Positions 8,224 through 16,186 are shown, numbered from the stretch's first letter. The stretch: DNA of 33,924 nucleotides from JBOGEN01 sp050743265 (GCA_050743265.1 JBOGEN010000103.1:1-33924); one strand, 5' to 3'. The notes: a model not told the origin generated them from the sequence alone. Translations and numbers: made by a program.

Positions 8224-9420
8224 GTGCCCGAACCGCTCGCCCCCGCCCTTGCCGAGATCCGCCGGATGCTCGGCGACCCGGACGGGCTCGTCCGTGCCGT
8301 GGCCTCCGGGCGGCGGCGCCGGGGGGACCCACCGGCGTGGCGGCGCGTCGAGGTGCGGCCGGTGGTGATGCGGGACGAGCGGCACGTGCAGCTCGTCCGG
8401 TACGACGCCCGGCAGGCGCACACCGACAACCTCGCGTACGGGCCGGACGCGGACGCCGCCCTGGACGACCTCGTCGGCATCCCGTTCGGGTCGTGGCGGG
8501 TGGAGACGACCGAGACCACGGTGCAGCTGCGGGTGACGAAGAAGGGCGAGGCCCAGGTGCACCGGGAGCCGGCAGCGACACCGCGCGCCCAGCGTCTCGC
8601 GCACGACCGGGCCAAGCCGCGGCTTCTCGCCGACGACGACGTGCTGTTCCGCGTGCTCGGCGCGTCGCGGGACAAGCGCCGCCAGGTCGAGGACCTGCTG
8701 CGGCTCCTCGACCCGGTGCTCGACGAAGCGCCTGCCAGTCCCGGCGAGCCGCTGCGGGTCGTCGATCTGGGCTGTGGCAACGCGTATCTCACGTTCGCGG
8801 CGTACCGGTTCCTCACCGGGACACGGGGCCGCACGGTTGACCTCGTCGGGGTCGACACCCGCGAGGACGCCCGGACGCGCAACACCGCACTCGCCCGTGA
8901 CCTCGCCGCCGGCGGCGTGCAGTTCTGCGCCGGCACGATCCTCGACGCGCCGGTGCCCACCGCGGACGTCGTGCTCGCGCTGCACGCCTGCGACACGGCG
9001 ACGGACGAGGCGCTCGCGCGTGCCGTGCGCTGGGCCGCGCCGGTTGTGCTCGCCGCGCCCTGCTGCCACCACGACGTCGCGGCGCAGATCCGGCAGGGTT
9101 CTCCGCCGCACCCGTACGGCCTGGTGATGCGGCACGGCATCCTGCGTGAGCGGTACGCCGACGTGCTCACCGACGCGTTGCGGGCCGCCCTGCTGCGGAT
9201 GCTGGGCTACCGGGTGGACGTCGTCGAGTTCGTCCCCTCCCGGCACACTCCGCGCAACGTGCTGCTGCGGGCGGTCCGGACGGGGGCCGTCGCGAGCCCG
9301 GAGACCGTCGCCGAGTACTGCGCCCTCACCGCCGCGTGGGGCGTACGGCCCGCCCTGGAGCGTCTGGTGGAGGATCTCCTGCCCCCGGAGGTCACGGGCG
9401 GCCCCCGGCCCCGTGCGTAG
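8224..9420 (+). CDS. SAM-dependent methyltransferase, METTL25/Methyltransf_32-like
   Basis: 398 residues. The C-terminal half is a class I methyltransferase: motif I VVDLGCGNAYLTF (179-191), acidic Asp211 at the end of strand 2, then LALHACDTATDEAL (251-264) and APCCHHD (278-284). The LHACD and PCCH signatures mark the family that includes eukaryotic METTL25 and RRNAD1-like proteins. The N-terminal 150 residues are a separate, basic domain of unknown role, perhaps for RNA or substrate binding. The GTG start was preferred to the ATG at 8155 because CAGGCT lies 6 nt before it, as a leaderless -10 would, and because the ATG start would run into the divergent promoter. The methyl acceptor is unknown. 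Confidence 0.85.
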   Translation: MPEPLAPALAEIRRMLGDPDGLVRAVASGRRRRGDPPAWRRVEVRPVVMRDERHVQLVRYDARQAHTDNLAYGPDADAALDDLVGIPFGSWRVETTETTVQLRVTKKGEAQVHREPAATPRAQRLAHDRAKPRLLADDDVLFRVLGASRDKRRQVEDLLRLLDPVLDEAPASPGEPLRVVDLGCGNAYLTFAAYRFLTGTRGRTVDLVGVDTREDARTRNTALARDLAAGGVQFCAGTILDAPVPTADVVLALHACDTATDEALARAVRWAAPVVLAAPCCHHDVAAQIRQGSPPHPYGLVMRHGILRERYADVLTDALRAALLRMLGYRVDVVEFVPSRHTPRNVLLRAVRTGAVASPETVAEYCALTAAWGVRPALERLVEDLLPPEVTGGPRPRA

Positions 9421-9423
9421 CCT
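9418..9423 (+). promoter_or_regulatory. Possible leaderless -10 element
   Basis: TAGCCT overlaps the methyltransferase stop codon and lies 7 nt before the GTG of the next gene, the spacing of a leaderless actinobacterial transcript. No convincing -35 is present. Confidence 0.3.
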
Positions 9424-9430
9424 CGGGCCC

Positions 9431-10495
9431 GTGATCCTGCCGCGCGCACGTGGTCTCTGCTGGGCGGGTGCCGTGGCCGCGGTCCTGTTCACCACCTCGG
9501 TCTCGGCGGCAGCCGCGAGCCTGTCGCCCGTTCCCTCGCCGCCCGCCGGCGCGTCGGTGGAGCGTCGGCTCAGCGACCCCGCCATCGTCGAGGGCAGCGG
9601 TCTCGCGGCCAGCGGGGTGCACCCCGGCGTGCTGTACGTGGTCAACGACTCCGGCGACAGCCCCCGGGTGTTCGCGGTCGGGCGGGACGGGGACACGCGG
9701 GCCGTGCTGCGCCTCGATGGCGTCACGGTCGACGACCCCGAGTCCCTCGCCGCCGGCCCGCACGGCACGCTCTGGGTCGGCGACATCGGGGACAACGACA
9801 GGCAGCGTGGCGCCATCGCCGTGTACCGGGTGTCCGAGCCCGCGCAGCTGCGCGACGCCACGCTGGCCGTCACCACGTACCGGCTGCGCTACCCGGACGG
9901 CGCGCACGACGCCGAGACGCTGCTCGTGCACCCCCGGACGGGCCGTGTGTACGTGGTGACCAAGGAGCTGCTCGGCCGGGTGTACGCCACGCCAGGCCGC
10001 CCCTCGCCGGACGAGGTGACCCGCCTGCGCCGCGTCGCGTCCGCCTCCCCGGTCGTGACCGGCGGCGAGCTCACCCCGGACGGCCACCGCCTGGCACTGC
10101 GCGACCTGACGACGGCGCGCGTGTACGCCGTGCAGGGGGACAGGCTCGACGACGACGCGCTGGACCTGCAGGGCACCGTCCCGCTGCCGAAGCAGCCGCT
10201 GGGCGAGTCGGTCACCTGGACGCCCGGCGGTACGGCGCTGCTCGTGGGCAGCGAGGGTCGCGGCAGCCGGATCTGGCGCGTGGCCCTGCCCGCGTCCGGC
10301 AGCCCCGGGGGCGAGCCGTCCGGGACGCCCACATCGTCCAGCCCCTCGCCGGATGTGGCGGCCGGGTCGGGCGGCGGGCAGGACGCGGAGTCCGGGTCCT
10401 CGGGTCAGGCGTGGTGGTGGCTGGCCGGGGGAGCGCTGCTCGCGGTCACGGTGACCGCGGGGGCACTACTCGCTCGCCGCTCCGGCGCGGGCTGA
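9431..10495 (+). CDS. Secreted, membrane-anchored beta-propeller-like protein
   Basis: 354 residues. A signal peptide (about 1-29, with a hydrophobic core and an Ala-rich cleavage region) is followed by an extracellular domain of repeated beta-rich segments (for example VLYVVNDSGDS, TLWVGDIGDN, RVYVVTKE, ALLVGSEGRG) that look like blades of a propeller. A Ser/Gly/Pro-rich linker (about 285-325) precedes a single transmembrane helix near the C-terminus (WWWLAGGALLAVTVTAGALL) and a short basic tail. There is no LPxTG sorting signal. The protein is therefore probably displayed on the outer face of the membrane. No enzyme motif is recognised. Its 3' end overlaps the convergent MFS gene by 50 bp. 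Confidence 0.75.
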   Translation: MILPRARGLCWAGAVAAVLFTTSVSAAAASLSPVPSPPAGASVERRLSDPAIVEGSGLAASGVHPGVLYVVNDSGDSPRVFAVGRDGDTRAVLRLDGVTVDDPESLAAGPHGTLWVGDIGDNDRQRGAIAVYRVSEPAQLRDATLAVTTYRLRYPDGAHDAETLLVHPRTGRVYVVTKELLGRVYATPGRPSPDEVTRLRRVASASPVVTGGELTPDGHRLALRDLTTARVYAVQGDRLDDDALDLQGTVPLPKQPLGESVTWTPGGTALLVGSEGRGSRIWRVALPASGSPGGEPSGTPTSSSPSPDVAAGSGGGQDAESGSSGQAWWWLAGGALLAVTVTAGALLARRSGAG

Positions 10496-11642
10496 CCGGT
10501 ACCCGGCTCAGGTACACGAGCACCCCCGCGACCGAGAGCATCCCCGGCACGATGAGGGACGCGCGGTGCGGGCCCGCCAGGTCGGACAGCGCGCCCAGCA
10601 CGAACGGCCCGGCCCCGATCGCCAGCGCCGCCGCCAGGGAGGCCCGGCCCGCGGCCAGGTCCGTCCGTCCCGCCGAGGCGCGAATGGCCCGGACGATGCC
10701 GACGGGGAAGTGCAGCGCCATGCCCAGCCCGCACAGGACGAGCCCGCCCATGGCGAGCGCCGTCGTCGTGCTCGTCCAGAACACCGCGAAGCCCGCGACG
10801 GCCGTGGCGAGCGCGCCGTACATGACGCGGTCGGGGGAGAAGCGCAGGGAGAGGCGGGCGCCCACCGTCCGGCCGACGAACATGCCCCCGACCATCGCCG
10901 TCACGCCCGTCGCGGCGACCCCTGACGACGCCCCGGTGTTCTGCCGCAGCACGTCGGACGCCCAGATGGCGAGCGAGAACTCGACCCCGATGCACAGGAC
11001 GAGCACCCCCCACGCCCACCAGTACCGGGTCGGCAGCGAGCGTGACCCGCGCACCGCCTCGGGCACGGCCTCATGAGGTCTCGCGGCGGGGAACGGGACG
11101 CGTCCCATCACCACGCCGAGGACCCCGACGAGGACCAGCGTGACGAGCAGCGCGGCCCGCCACCCCAGCCCGCTGCTCACGAACGCGCCGAGCGCCAGCG
11201 GGGCGAGCAACCCGAGACCCGCTGCGCACGCGTTGGCCTCGCTCACCGCGGCGGGACCGGCGGGGCCGTGGTGGTCGCTCAGCGCCGCCGCCGTGCCGAT
11301 GACCACGGCCGACCCGCCGAGGCTGCTCAGCAGCGCGCCGAACAAGGTCACCGGCAGGGCCGTCGTCGCCGTGTAGACGACGACGCCGAGGCACACGCAG
11401 ACGAGCCCGCCCCACAGGACGGGGCGGCGGCCCAGGCGACCGGCGAGCCGCGCGTAGAGGAAGCCCGCGCCGAGGGCCCCGAGGGCCAGCACCGTGCCGT
11501 GCAGGCCGGCGACCGTACGGCTCACGTCCTGCTCCTCGCGCAGCAGCGGGATGGACGGGTTGATCCCGTACAGGAAGTAGCCGTACACGCCCAGCTGCGC
11601 GTACAGCAGCCAGGTCAGGCGGTCCCGGACGAGCCGGGGCAC
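10446..11642 (-). CDS. MFS transporter
   Basis: 398 residues with about twelve hydrophobic segments in two halves. The loop after helix 2 has ARLAGRLGRRPVLWGG, the signature of major facilitator transporters. The family moves small solutes or drugs by proton coupling; nothing here indicates the substrate. The GTG start lies 9 nt after the serC stop on the same strand, so the two are probably co-transcribed; export or uptake of an amino-acid-like solute would be a guess. The stop codon lies 50 bp inside the 3' end of the convergent membrane-anchored protein gene. Confidence 0.85.
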   Translation of the reverse strand: MPRLVRDRLTWLLYAQLGVYGYFLYGINPSIPLLREEQDVSRTVAGLHGTVLALGALGAGFLYARLAGRLGRRPVLWGGLVCVCLGVVVYTATTALPVTLFGALLSSLGGSAVVIGTAAALSDHHGPAGPAAVSEANACAAGLGLLAPLALGAFVSSGLGWRAALLVTLVLVGVLGVVMGRVPFPAARPHEAVPEAVRGSRSLPTRYWWAWGVLVLCIGVEFSLAIWASDVLRQNTGASSGVAATGVTAMVGGMFVGRTVGARLSLRFSPDRVMYGALATAVAGFAVFWTSTTTALAMGGLVLCGLGMALHFPVGIVRAIRASAGRTDLAAGRASLAAALAIGAGPFVLGALSDLAGPHRASLIVPGMLSVAGVLVYLSRVPVSPRRSGERVVPPRSP

Positions 11643-11651
11643 CGCCGCGTG

Positions 11652-12773
11652 CTACGCGAGCCGCTCGACCACGTGGTCCACGCACGCGGTGAGCGCCTCG
11701 ACGTCGTCGGGCTCAATGGCGGGGAACATCGCCACCCGCAGCTGGTTGCGGCCCAGCTTGCGGTACGGCTCGGTGTCCAGGATGCGGTTGGCGCGCAGCA
11801 CAGCCGCCACCGTCGCCGCGTCGACGCTCGCGTCGAAGTCGATGGTGCCGACGACGCTCGAGCGCTGCTCCGGGTCGGTGACGAACGGCGTCGCGTACGG
11901 GGACTTCTCCGCCCAGCCGTACAGCCGCTGCGCGGACTCGGCCGTACGCGCCGTCGCCCAGGGGAGCCCGCCGTTGCCGAGCATCCACTCGACCTGGTGG
12001 ACGAAGAGGAAGAGCGTGGCCAGCGACGGCGTGTTGTACGTCTGATCCAGGCGGGAGTTCTCGGCCGCGATGCCGAGGTCGTACGACGCCGGCACCCAGC
12101 GCCCGGACGCGGCGATCTCCCTCACCCGGGCCAGCGCCGCCGGCGAGAGCAGCGCGACCCAGAGGCCGCCGTCCGAGGCGAAGCACTTCTGGGGCGCGAA
12201 GTAGTACGCGTCGGACTCGCTCGCCTCGACGGGCAGCCCGCCCGCGGCCGAGGTGGCGTCGACGAGGACGAGCGCCCCGGCGTCCGCCCCTGCCACCCGG
12301 TGGATCGGCATCGCCACGCCGGTCGAGGTCTCGTTGTGCGTGAAGGCGTACGCGTCCACGCCCGGCTCCGCCTGCGGCAGCGGGTGCGTGCCCGGCTCGG
12401 AGCGGATCACGCTCGGCTCGCCGAGGAACGGCGCCGCCGACACCGCGGACGCGAACTTCGAGGAGAACTCGCCGAACGCGAGGTGCTGCGAACGCTCGGC
12501 GATCAGGCCGAACGAGGCCACGTCCCAGAACGCCGTGGTGCCCCCGTTGCCCAGCACGACCTCGTACCCGTCAGGCAGCGAGAACAGCGCGCGCAGCCCG
12601 GCACGCAGGCGGCCGACCACGGACCGCACCGTGTCCTGCCGGTGGGACGTGCCGAGGTAGGACGTCTCGGTCCCGGCGAGTGCGGCGAGGGCCTCGGGGC
12701 GGACCTTGGAGGGGCCCGAGCCGAAGCGTCCGTCGGCGGGCCTGATCGAGGAGGGGATGCGGATGTCGGCCAC
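11652..12773 (-). CDS. serC: Phosphoserine aminotransferase
   Basis: 373 residues of the actinobacterial SerC type. The PLP lysine is K196 in FAPQKCFAS, with the pyridine-nitrogen aspartate D172 in LVDATSAAGG; GNGGTTAFWD (75-84) is the phosphate-binding turn. The enzyme makes 3-phosphoserine from 3-phosphohydroxypyruvate and glutamate in serine synthesis, and can also serve vitamin B6 synthesis in some bacteria. The GTG start is supported by alignment of the N-terminus (RIPSSIRPADGRFGSGPSK) with the family and by a leaderless-type -10 six nt upstream. It heads an operon with the MFS gene. A neighbouring pdxH is also linked to PLP, though not adjacent. Confidence 0.93.
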   Translation of the reverse strand: MADIRIPSSIRPADGRFGSGPSKVRPEALAALAGTETSYLGTSHRQDTVRSVVGRLRAGLRALFSLPDGYEVVLGNGGTTAFWDVASFGLIAERSQHLAFGEFSSKFASAVSAAPFLGEPSVIRSEPGTHPLPQAEPGVDAYAFTHNETSTGVAMPIHRVAGADAGALVLVDATSAAGGLPVEASESDAYYFAPQKCFASDGGLWVALLSPAALARVREIAASGRWVPASYDLGIAAENSRLDQTYNTPSLATLFLFVHQVEWMLGNGGLPWATARTAESAQRLYGWAEKSPYATPFVTDPEQRSSVVGTIDFDASVDAATVAAVLRANRILDTEPYRKLGRNQLRVAMFPAIEPDDVEALTACVDHVVERLA

Positions 12774-12779
12774 CCGACG

Positions 12780-12785
12780 AGCCTA
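12780..12785 (-). promoter_or_regulatory. Leaderless -10 element for serC
   Basis: TAGGCT on the minus strand ends 6 nt before the serC GTG, which lacks a ribosome site. This is the geometry of a leaderless transcript. No clear -35 is seen. Confidence 0.35.
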
Positions 12786-12865
12786 GGTCAGCCCCGGGCC
12801 CCGACGCCTCCGCGTAACCGCCTCGGGGAGGCCTCCTGGGCCGAGACAGTCTCCGCCTGAGAGCC

Positions 12866-14023
12866 TCAGCCCTGCCCGGGGCGCGGCGGCACCCGCTGCT
12901 CGGCACCGTCCACGTCCAGGCCGGTGAGCTGGAGGAGGTCCACGATCATGGACCGCACCTGCGCCAGCACGACGACCGCGGAGAGGGTGTCGCTGGACTC
13001 GACGCGGGCGGAGTCGCGGGCCAGGTCCTGCAGGGTCTCGCGCGCTCGGGTGGGCAGCATCTTCTCCCGCAGCCCGGCTGCCATGTCCTCGACGATGTCG
13101 GCCAGGCGCTCGGCGAGGTGGGCGTACGCCTCGGGCACGGGCTCGCCACGGGACGCGGCCACGGTCACCCGTCGCACCAGCACGCGGACGTTGCGGATGG
13201 CCCGGTCCAGCGGCTCGGCCAGCTCGGCGACGGCGACCACGCTGTCCAGGTGGTGGCGCCGCAGCGGCGTCCGGCTCACCGACAGGCCCTCGCGTGCGGC
13301 CGACCGCAGGTCGCTCAGCACGGTGTCCGTCTCTCGCGCCCGGTCGAGCGTGCGGGTGGCACGCTCGACGTCCCCGTCGCGGGCGCTGCGCGCGGCCTCG
13401 CGGAGCAGCAGCGCCAACTCGTCCAGGACGCGTGCCGCCTGCGCCCGGGGCTGGCGCAGCGGCGTGACGGGGACGACGGTCGCGACCACGAGGGCGACCA
13501 CACCGCCTGCCGCCGCGTCCACGCAGCGGTCGAGCCCGGCGCTCGCGCCCGGTAGGAGCGTGGTCACGATCACCGACTGGACGCCCGCCTGGGTCACGAT
13601 CAGCGCGCCGGCGTCCAGCAGGACGGCGACCGCCATCGCGAGGCAGACGACGAGGAACACCTGCCACACCCCGCTGCCGATCACCCCGACGAGCAGGTCG
13701 CCGACCCCGACGCCGACCGCCACCCCGGCCGTCACCTCGGCGACCCGGCGGGGCCGCTGGGCGTACGACATGCCGAGGCCGATGATCGCGGCGATCGGCG
13801 CGAAGAACGGTCGCGAGTGGTCCAGCAGGTCCGCCGCCACCCAGTACGAGACGGCCGCGGCGACGGACACCTGCACGATGAGGAACGACCGCTGCCGCAG
13901 GCGGCCGAGCCGGGTCCGGACCGAGGCGTGGCCCCGGCGTGCCGCCCGCGGGGCGAGGTCGCTGCTCAGGTCGCGCAGACGGGCGAGGGCACCCGCGCGG
14001 TCGTCCGACCGGGGGGCGGTCAT
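12866..14023 (-). CDS. FUSC-family (aromatic acid exporter-like) membrane protein
   Basis: 385 residues. The N-terminal 60 residues are basic and cytoplasmic. Hydrophobic segments between about 45 and 185 (FLIVQVSVAAAVSYWVAADL, FFAPIAAIIGLG, AEVTAGVAVGVGVGDLLVGV, VFLVVCLAMAVAVLL, GGVVALVVATVVPV) form a six-helix-type domain with the RPRR turn seen in FUSC/ArAE proteins. The C-terminal 200 residues are a soluble helical region rich in Arg, Asp and Glu. Relatives are associated with efflux of aromatic acids or other organic anions. The ATG at 14023 was preferred to a TTG ten codons upstream. It lies 40 bp downstream of citA on the same strand, probably in one transcript. Confidence 0.82.
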   Translation of the reverse strand: MTAPRSDDRAGALARLRDLSSDLAPRAARRGHASVRTRLGRLRQRSFLIVQVSVAAAVSYWVAADLLDHSRPFFAPIAAIIGLGMSYAQRPRRVAEVTAGVAVGVGVGDLLVGVIGSGVWQVFLVVCLAMAVAVLLDAGALIVTQAGVQSVIVTTLLPGASAGLDRCVDAAAGGVVALVVATVVPVTPLRQPRAQAARVLDELALLLREAARSARDGDVERATRTLDRARETDTVLSDLRSAAREGLSVSRTPLRRHHLDSVVAVAELAEPLDRAIRNVRVLVRRVTVAASRGEPVPEAYAHLAERLADIVEDMAAGLREKMLPTRARETLQDLARDSARVESSDTLSAVVVLAQVRSMIVDLLQLTGLDVDGAEQRVPPRPGQG

Positions 14024-14063
14024 CGTCGCGCCCGCCGTGTCCTCGACTCGCAATGCCGCAGGG

Positions 14064-15179
14064 TCAGGCGACCAGGCCGGCGCGGTCGATCGTCTCGTAC
14101 CCGTCCACCTGCTCGGGGCCGCGCGGGCCCGGGCCTACGTAGATCGCGGACGGCCGCACGAGACGCCCGGTGCGCTTCTGCTCGAGGATGTGCGCGGACC
14201 ACCCCGCCGTCCGGGCGCAGGCGAACATCGCGGTGAACATGTGCGGCGGCACCTGGGCGAAGTCGAGCACCACCGCCGACCAGAACTCCACGTTGGTCGC
14301 GAGCACGCGGTCGGGCTTGCGGGCCCTGAGCTCGGCGATCGCGGCCTGCTCGAGGGCCTCGGCGACCTCGTACCGCTTCGAGCCCAGCTCCTTCGCTGTA
14401 CGGCGCAGCACCCGCGCCCGCGGGTCCTCGGCCCGGTACACCCGGTGGCCGAACCCCATCAGCCGGTCGCCGCGGTCCAGCGCGCCCTTGACCCATCGGC
14501 TCGCGTCGCCGGACGCCTCGACGTCGTCCAGCATCGTGAGCACGCGCGACGGGGCGCCGCCGTGCAGCGGCCCCGACATGGCACCCACCGCGGACGACAG
14601 GGACGCGGCGACGTCCGCACCGGTCGACGCGACGACCCGGGCGGTGAACGTCGACGCGTTCATGCCGTGCTCGGCCGCGGAGGCGAAGTACGCGTCGACG
14701 GCCTTGACGTGGTCCGGGTCGGGCTCGCCCCGCCACCGCGTCATGAAGCGCTCGACGATCGATCCGCACCGGTCCACCGTCGGCTGCGGCACCATCGGCA
14801 GCCCGAGCCCGCGGGCGGACTGGGCGACGAACGACAGCGCCATGACGGACGCGCGCGCCAGGTCGTCCCGCGCCTGCGCCTCGTCGATGTCGAGCAGCTG
14901 GCGGAAGCCCCAGGCCGGGGCGAGCATCGCGAGCGCGCTCTGCACGTCGACCCGGATGTCACCGGAGTGGACCGGGAGCGGGAACGGCTCGGCCGGCGGG
15001 AGCCCGGGGTTGAACCGGCCGTCGACGAGCAGCCCCCAGACGTTGCCGAACGAGACCCGGCCGACCAGGTCCTCGATGTCCACCCCCCGGTACCGGAGCG
15101 CGCCGCCCTCCTTGTCGGGCTCGGCGATCTCGGACTCGAAGGCGACGACCCCTTCGAGGCCGGGTTTGAAGTCAGACAT
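14064..15179 (-). CDS. citA: Citrate synthase 2 (CitA type)
   Basis: 371 residues, closely resembling mycobacterial CitA. The catalytic histidines are His206 in GPLHGGAP and His245 in GFGHRVYR. The position of the catalytic aspartate (NVDF in E. coli GltA) reads NVEFW with Glu298; as I recall this Glu is normal in the CitA group. The acetyl-CoA contact region PPHMFTAMFACARTAGWSAH follows. The enzyme condenses oxaloacetate with acetyl-CoA; the CitA group may also use propionyl-CoA. The ATG is preceded by GGAGGAG at good distance. The start is divergent from pdxH across 84 bp, and the FUSC gene follows. Confidence 0.95.
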   Translation of the reverse strand: MSDFKPGLEGVVAFESEIAEPDKEGGALRYRGVDIEDLVGRVSFGNVWGLLVDGRFNPGLPPAEPFPLPVHSGDIRVDVQSALAMLAPAWGFRQLLDIDEAQARDDLARASVMALSFVAQSARGLGLPMVPQPTVDRCGSIVERFMTRWRGEPDPDHVKAVDAYFASAAEHGMNASTFTARVVASTGADVAASLSSAVGAMSGPLHGGAPSRVLTMLDDVEASGDASRWVKGALDRGDRLMGFGHRVYRAEDPRARVLRRTAKELGSKRYEVAEALEQAAIAELRARKPDRVLATNVEFWSAVVLDFAQVPPHMFTAMFACARTAGWSAHILEQKRTGRLVRPSAIYVGPGPRGPEQVDGYETIDRAGLVA

Positions 15180-15263
15180 GCTGGGTGACTCCTCCGGTCT
15201 AGGTTTTTCCGCAACAACCGCGCAGCCTGCCCATTGTGCCCCCGCGCCTGAGGAGCCCCTCCC

Positions 15264-15905
15264 ATGGACCCTGTGGCTGCGATGCGCCGCACGTACGCGC
15301 AGGCAGGGCTCGCCGAGCGCGACCTCGCCCCCGACCCGGTGGCGCAGTTCCGGCGCTGGTTCCACGATGCCGTCGCGGCCGGGCTGGTCGAGCCGAACGC
15401 GATGGTCTTGTCCACGGCATCCGGTTCGTCCCGACCCGGGGTACGGACCGTGCTGCTCAAGGGGTTCGACGAGCAGGGCTTCGTCTTCTTCACCAGCTAC
15501 CAGTCGCGCAAGGCTGCCGACCTCGCCGCCAACCCGTACGCGGCGCTGCTCTTCCCGTGGCACCCGCTGGAGCGGCAGGTGATCGTCGAGGGCCCTGTGT
15601 CCCGGGTGTCCCGGGAGGAGGTCGAGGCCTACTTCCATACCCGGCCTCGGGCCTCCCAGCTCGGGGCGTGGGCGTCCACCCAGTCCTCGGTGGTGGCGTC
15701 CCGGGAGCTTGTCGAGCAGCGGTACGAGGAGTTCGCCGTCCGCTGGCCCGAGGGCGCGGTGGTGCCGGTGCCGGACACCTGGGGCGGGTTCCGCGTCCGG
15801 CCCGAGGTGGCGGAGTTCTGGCAGGGGCGGCCGAGCCGGCTGCACGACCGGCTCCGCTACGTGGCGGAGGGGACGGGCTGGCGCGTCGAGCGGCTCAGCC
15901 CGTGA
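15264..15905 (+). CDS. pdxH: Pyridoxamine 5'-phosphate oxidase
   Basis: 213 residues, the usual length. FMN-binding motifs RTVLLKGFDEQGFVFFTSY (57-75) and SRKAADLAANPYAALLFPW (77-95) are present, RPRASQLGAWAS lies in the substrate region, and the conserved C-terminus ends RLHDRLRY...WRVERLSP. The enzyme oxidises pyridoxamine or pyridoxine phosphate to pyridoxal phosphate with FMN and oxygen. The ATG follows GAGGAG. It is divergent from citA; the shared 84-bp gap must hold both promoters, though none is clear to me. Its product is the cofactor of SerC encoded 2.5 kb away, which is probably coincidental. Confidence 0.95.
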   Translation: MDPVAAMRRTYAQAGLAERDLAPDPVAQFRRWFHDAVAAGLVEPNAMVLSTASGSSRPGVRTVLLKGFDEQGFVFFTSYQSRKAADLAANPYAALLFPWHPLERQVIVEGPVSRVSREEVEAYFHTRPRASQLGAWASTQSSVVASRELVEQRYEEFAVRWPEGAVVPVPDTWGGFRVRPEVAEFWQGRPSRLHDRLRYVAEGTGWRVERLSP

Positions 15906-16085
15906 GGGTGTCGCCCGCCCGTGAGGGTGACCCTCCTGAGAGTGATCACGACGTGAGCGACCCGCGGGCCGCACCGTGAGGTGCCTGCCAGGGGGACGAG
16001 TCCTGGCGCCCGCGGGTCGGGTGACTGTCTGGAATTCGCCGGCCGCCGTCTTGGCCGGCCCGTGGTTGAGCCGAGGTGTCGGCGA
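15906..16085. other. Structured gap between convergent pdxH and the small ORF
   Basis: No protein gene is supported here. The gap carries two direct copies of CCCGTGAGGGTG (15899-15910 and 15918-15929), a short palindrome GAGGGTGACCCTC (15923-15935), the multi-branched structure at 15958-16019 and a hairpin at 16038-16059 (7-bp stem GCCGGCC/GGCCGGC, 8-nt loop). It lies between genes transcribed towards each other and could terminate both. Confidence 0.5.
15958..16019. ncRNA. Candidate three-way-junction RNA structure or terminator
   Basis: A perfect 12-bp outer stem (CGACCCGCGGGC 15958-15969 with GCCCGCGGGTCG 16008-16019) encloses two smaller hairpins: GCACC/GGTGC with a GTGA loop (15971-15984) and GCCAGG/CCTGGC with a 9-nt loop (15987-16007). 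Only three bases lie outside the helices at the junction. Either strand could fold this way. It may be a bidirectional terminator, a structured leader or trailer, or a small RNA; no T-tract follows on either side. Confidence 0.35.
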
Positions 16086-16124
16086 CTAGCGGACAGCCAC
16101 CTCACGAGTCCTAGAGCTATGCAC
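16086..16124 (-). CDS. Possible 12-codon ORF with an extended ribosome site
   Basis: GTG followed by codons for HSSRTREVAVR and a TAG stop. The 16 nt at 16144-16129 on the minus strand, GGAAAGGAGGTGGTCC, can pair without interruption with the 3' end of 16S rRNA (GGAUCACCUCCUUUCU) if two G-U pairs are allowed, far longer than any other ribosome site in this window. The GTG is 4 nt beyond this block and 10 nt from GGAGG. It lies 75 bp downstream of the thioesterase stop on the same strand. It may be a translated small protein, a regulatory peptide or a ribosome-binding decoy. I do not recognise a family. Existence as a gene is inferred from the ribosome site alone. Confidence 0.4.
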   Translation of the reverse strand: MHSSRTREVAVR

Positions 16125-16128
16125 TACT

Positions 16129-16144
16129 GGACCACCTCCTTTCC
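16129..16144 (-). promoter_or_regulatory. Extended Shine-Dalgarno sequence
   Basis: GGAAAGGAGGTGGTCC on the minus strand pairs over 16 positions with the 16S 3' tail, 14 of them Watson-Crick. The plus strand of the same block therefore looks like the end of 16S rRNA, but no rRNA gene is here. Confidence 0.6.
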
Positions 16145-16156
16145 CGTGTACGGGGG

Positions 16157-16186
16157 ACGGTACGTCCCCGGGCGGGGTGGACACAA
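16157..16186 (-). promoter_or_regulatory. Possible promoter for the small ORF
   Basis: TTGTGT (16186-16181), 18 bp and TACCGT (16162-16157) on the minus strand would start a transcript about 25 nt before the small ORF. The -10 sits in a hairpin with arms GGGGAC (16153-16158) and GTCCCC (16164-16169), which could instead terminate the thioesterase transcript. Confidence 0.25.

Noticed and set aside
11073..12860. 595-codon plus-strand frame
   Set aside because: Shadow of serC and the MFS gene; low complexity and no start signal.
16129..16144. Resemblance of the plus strand to the 3' end of 16S rRNA
   Set aside because: Only the last 16 nt match and no upstream 16S sequence exists; it is the complement of an extended Shine-Dalgarno site.
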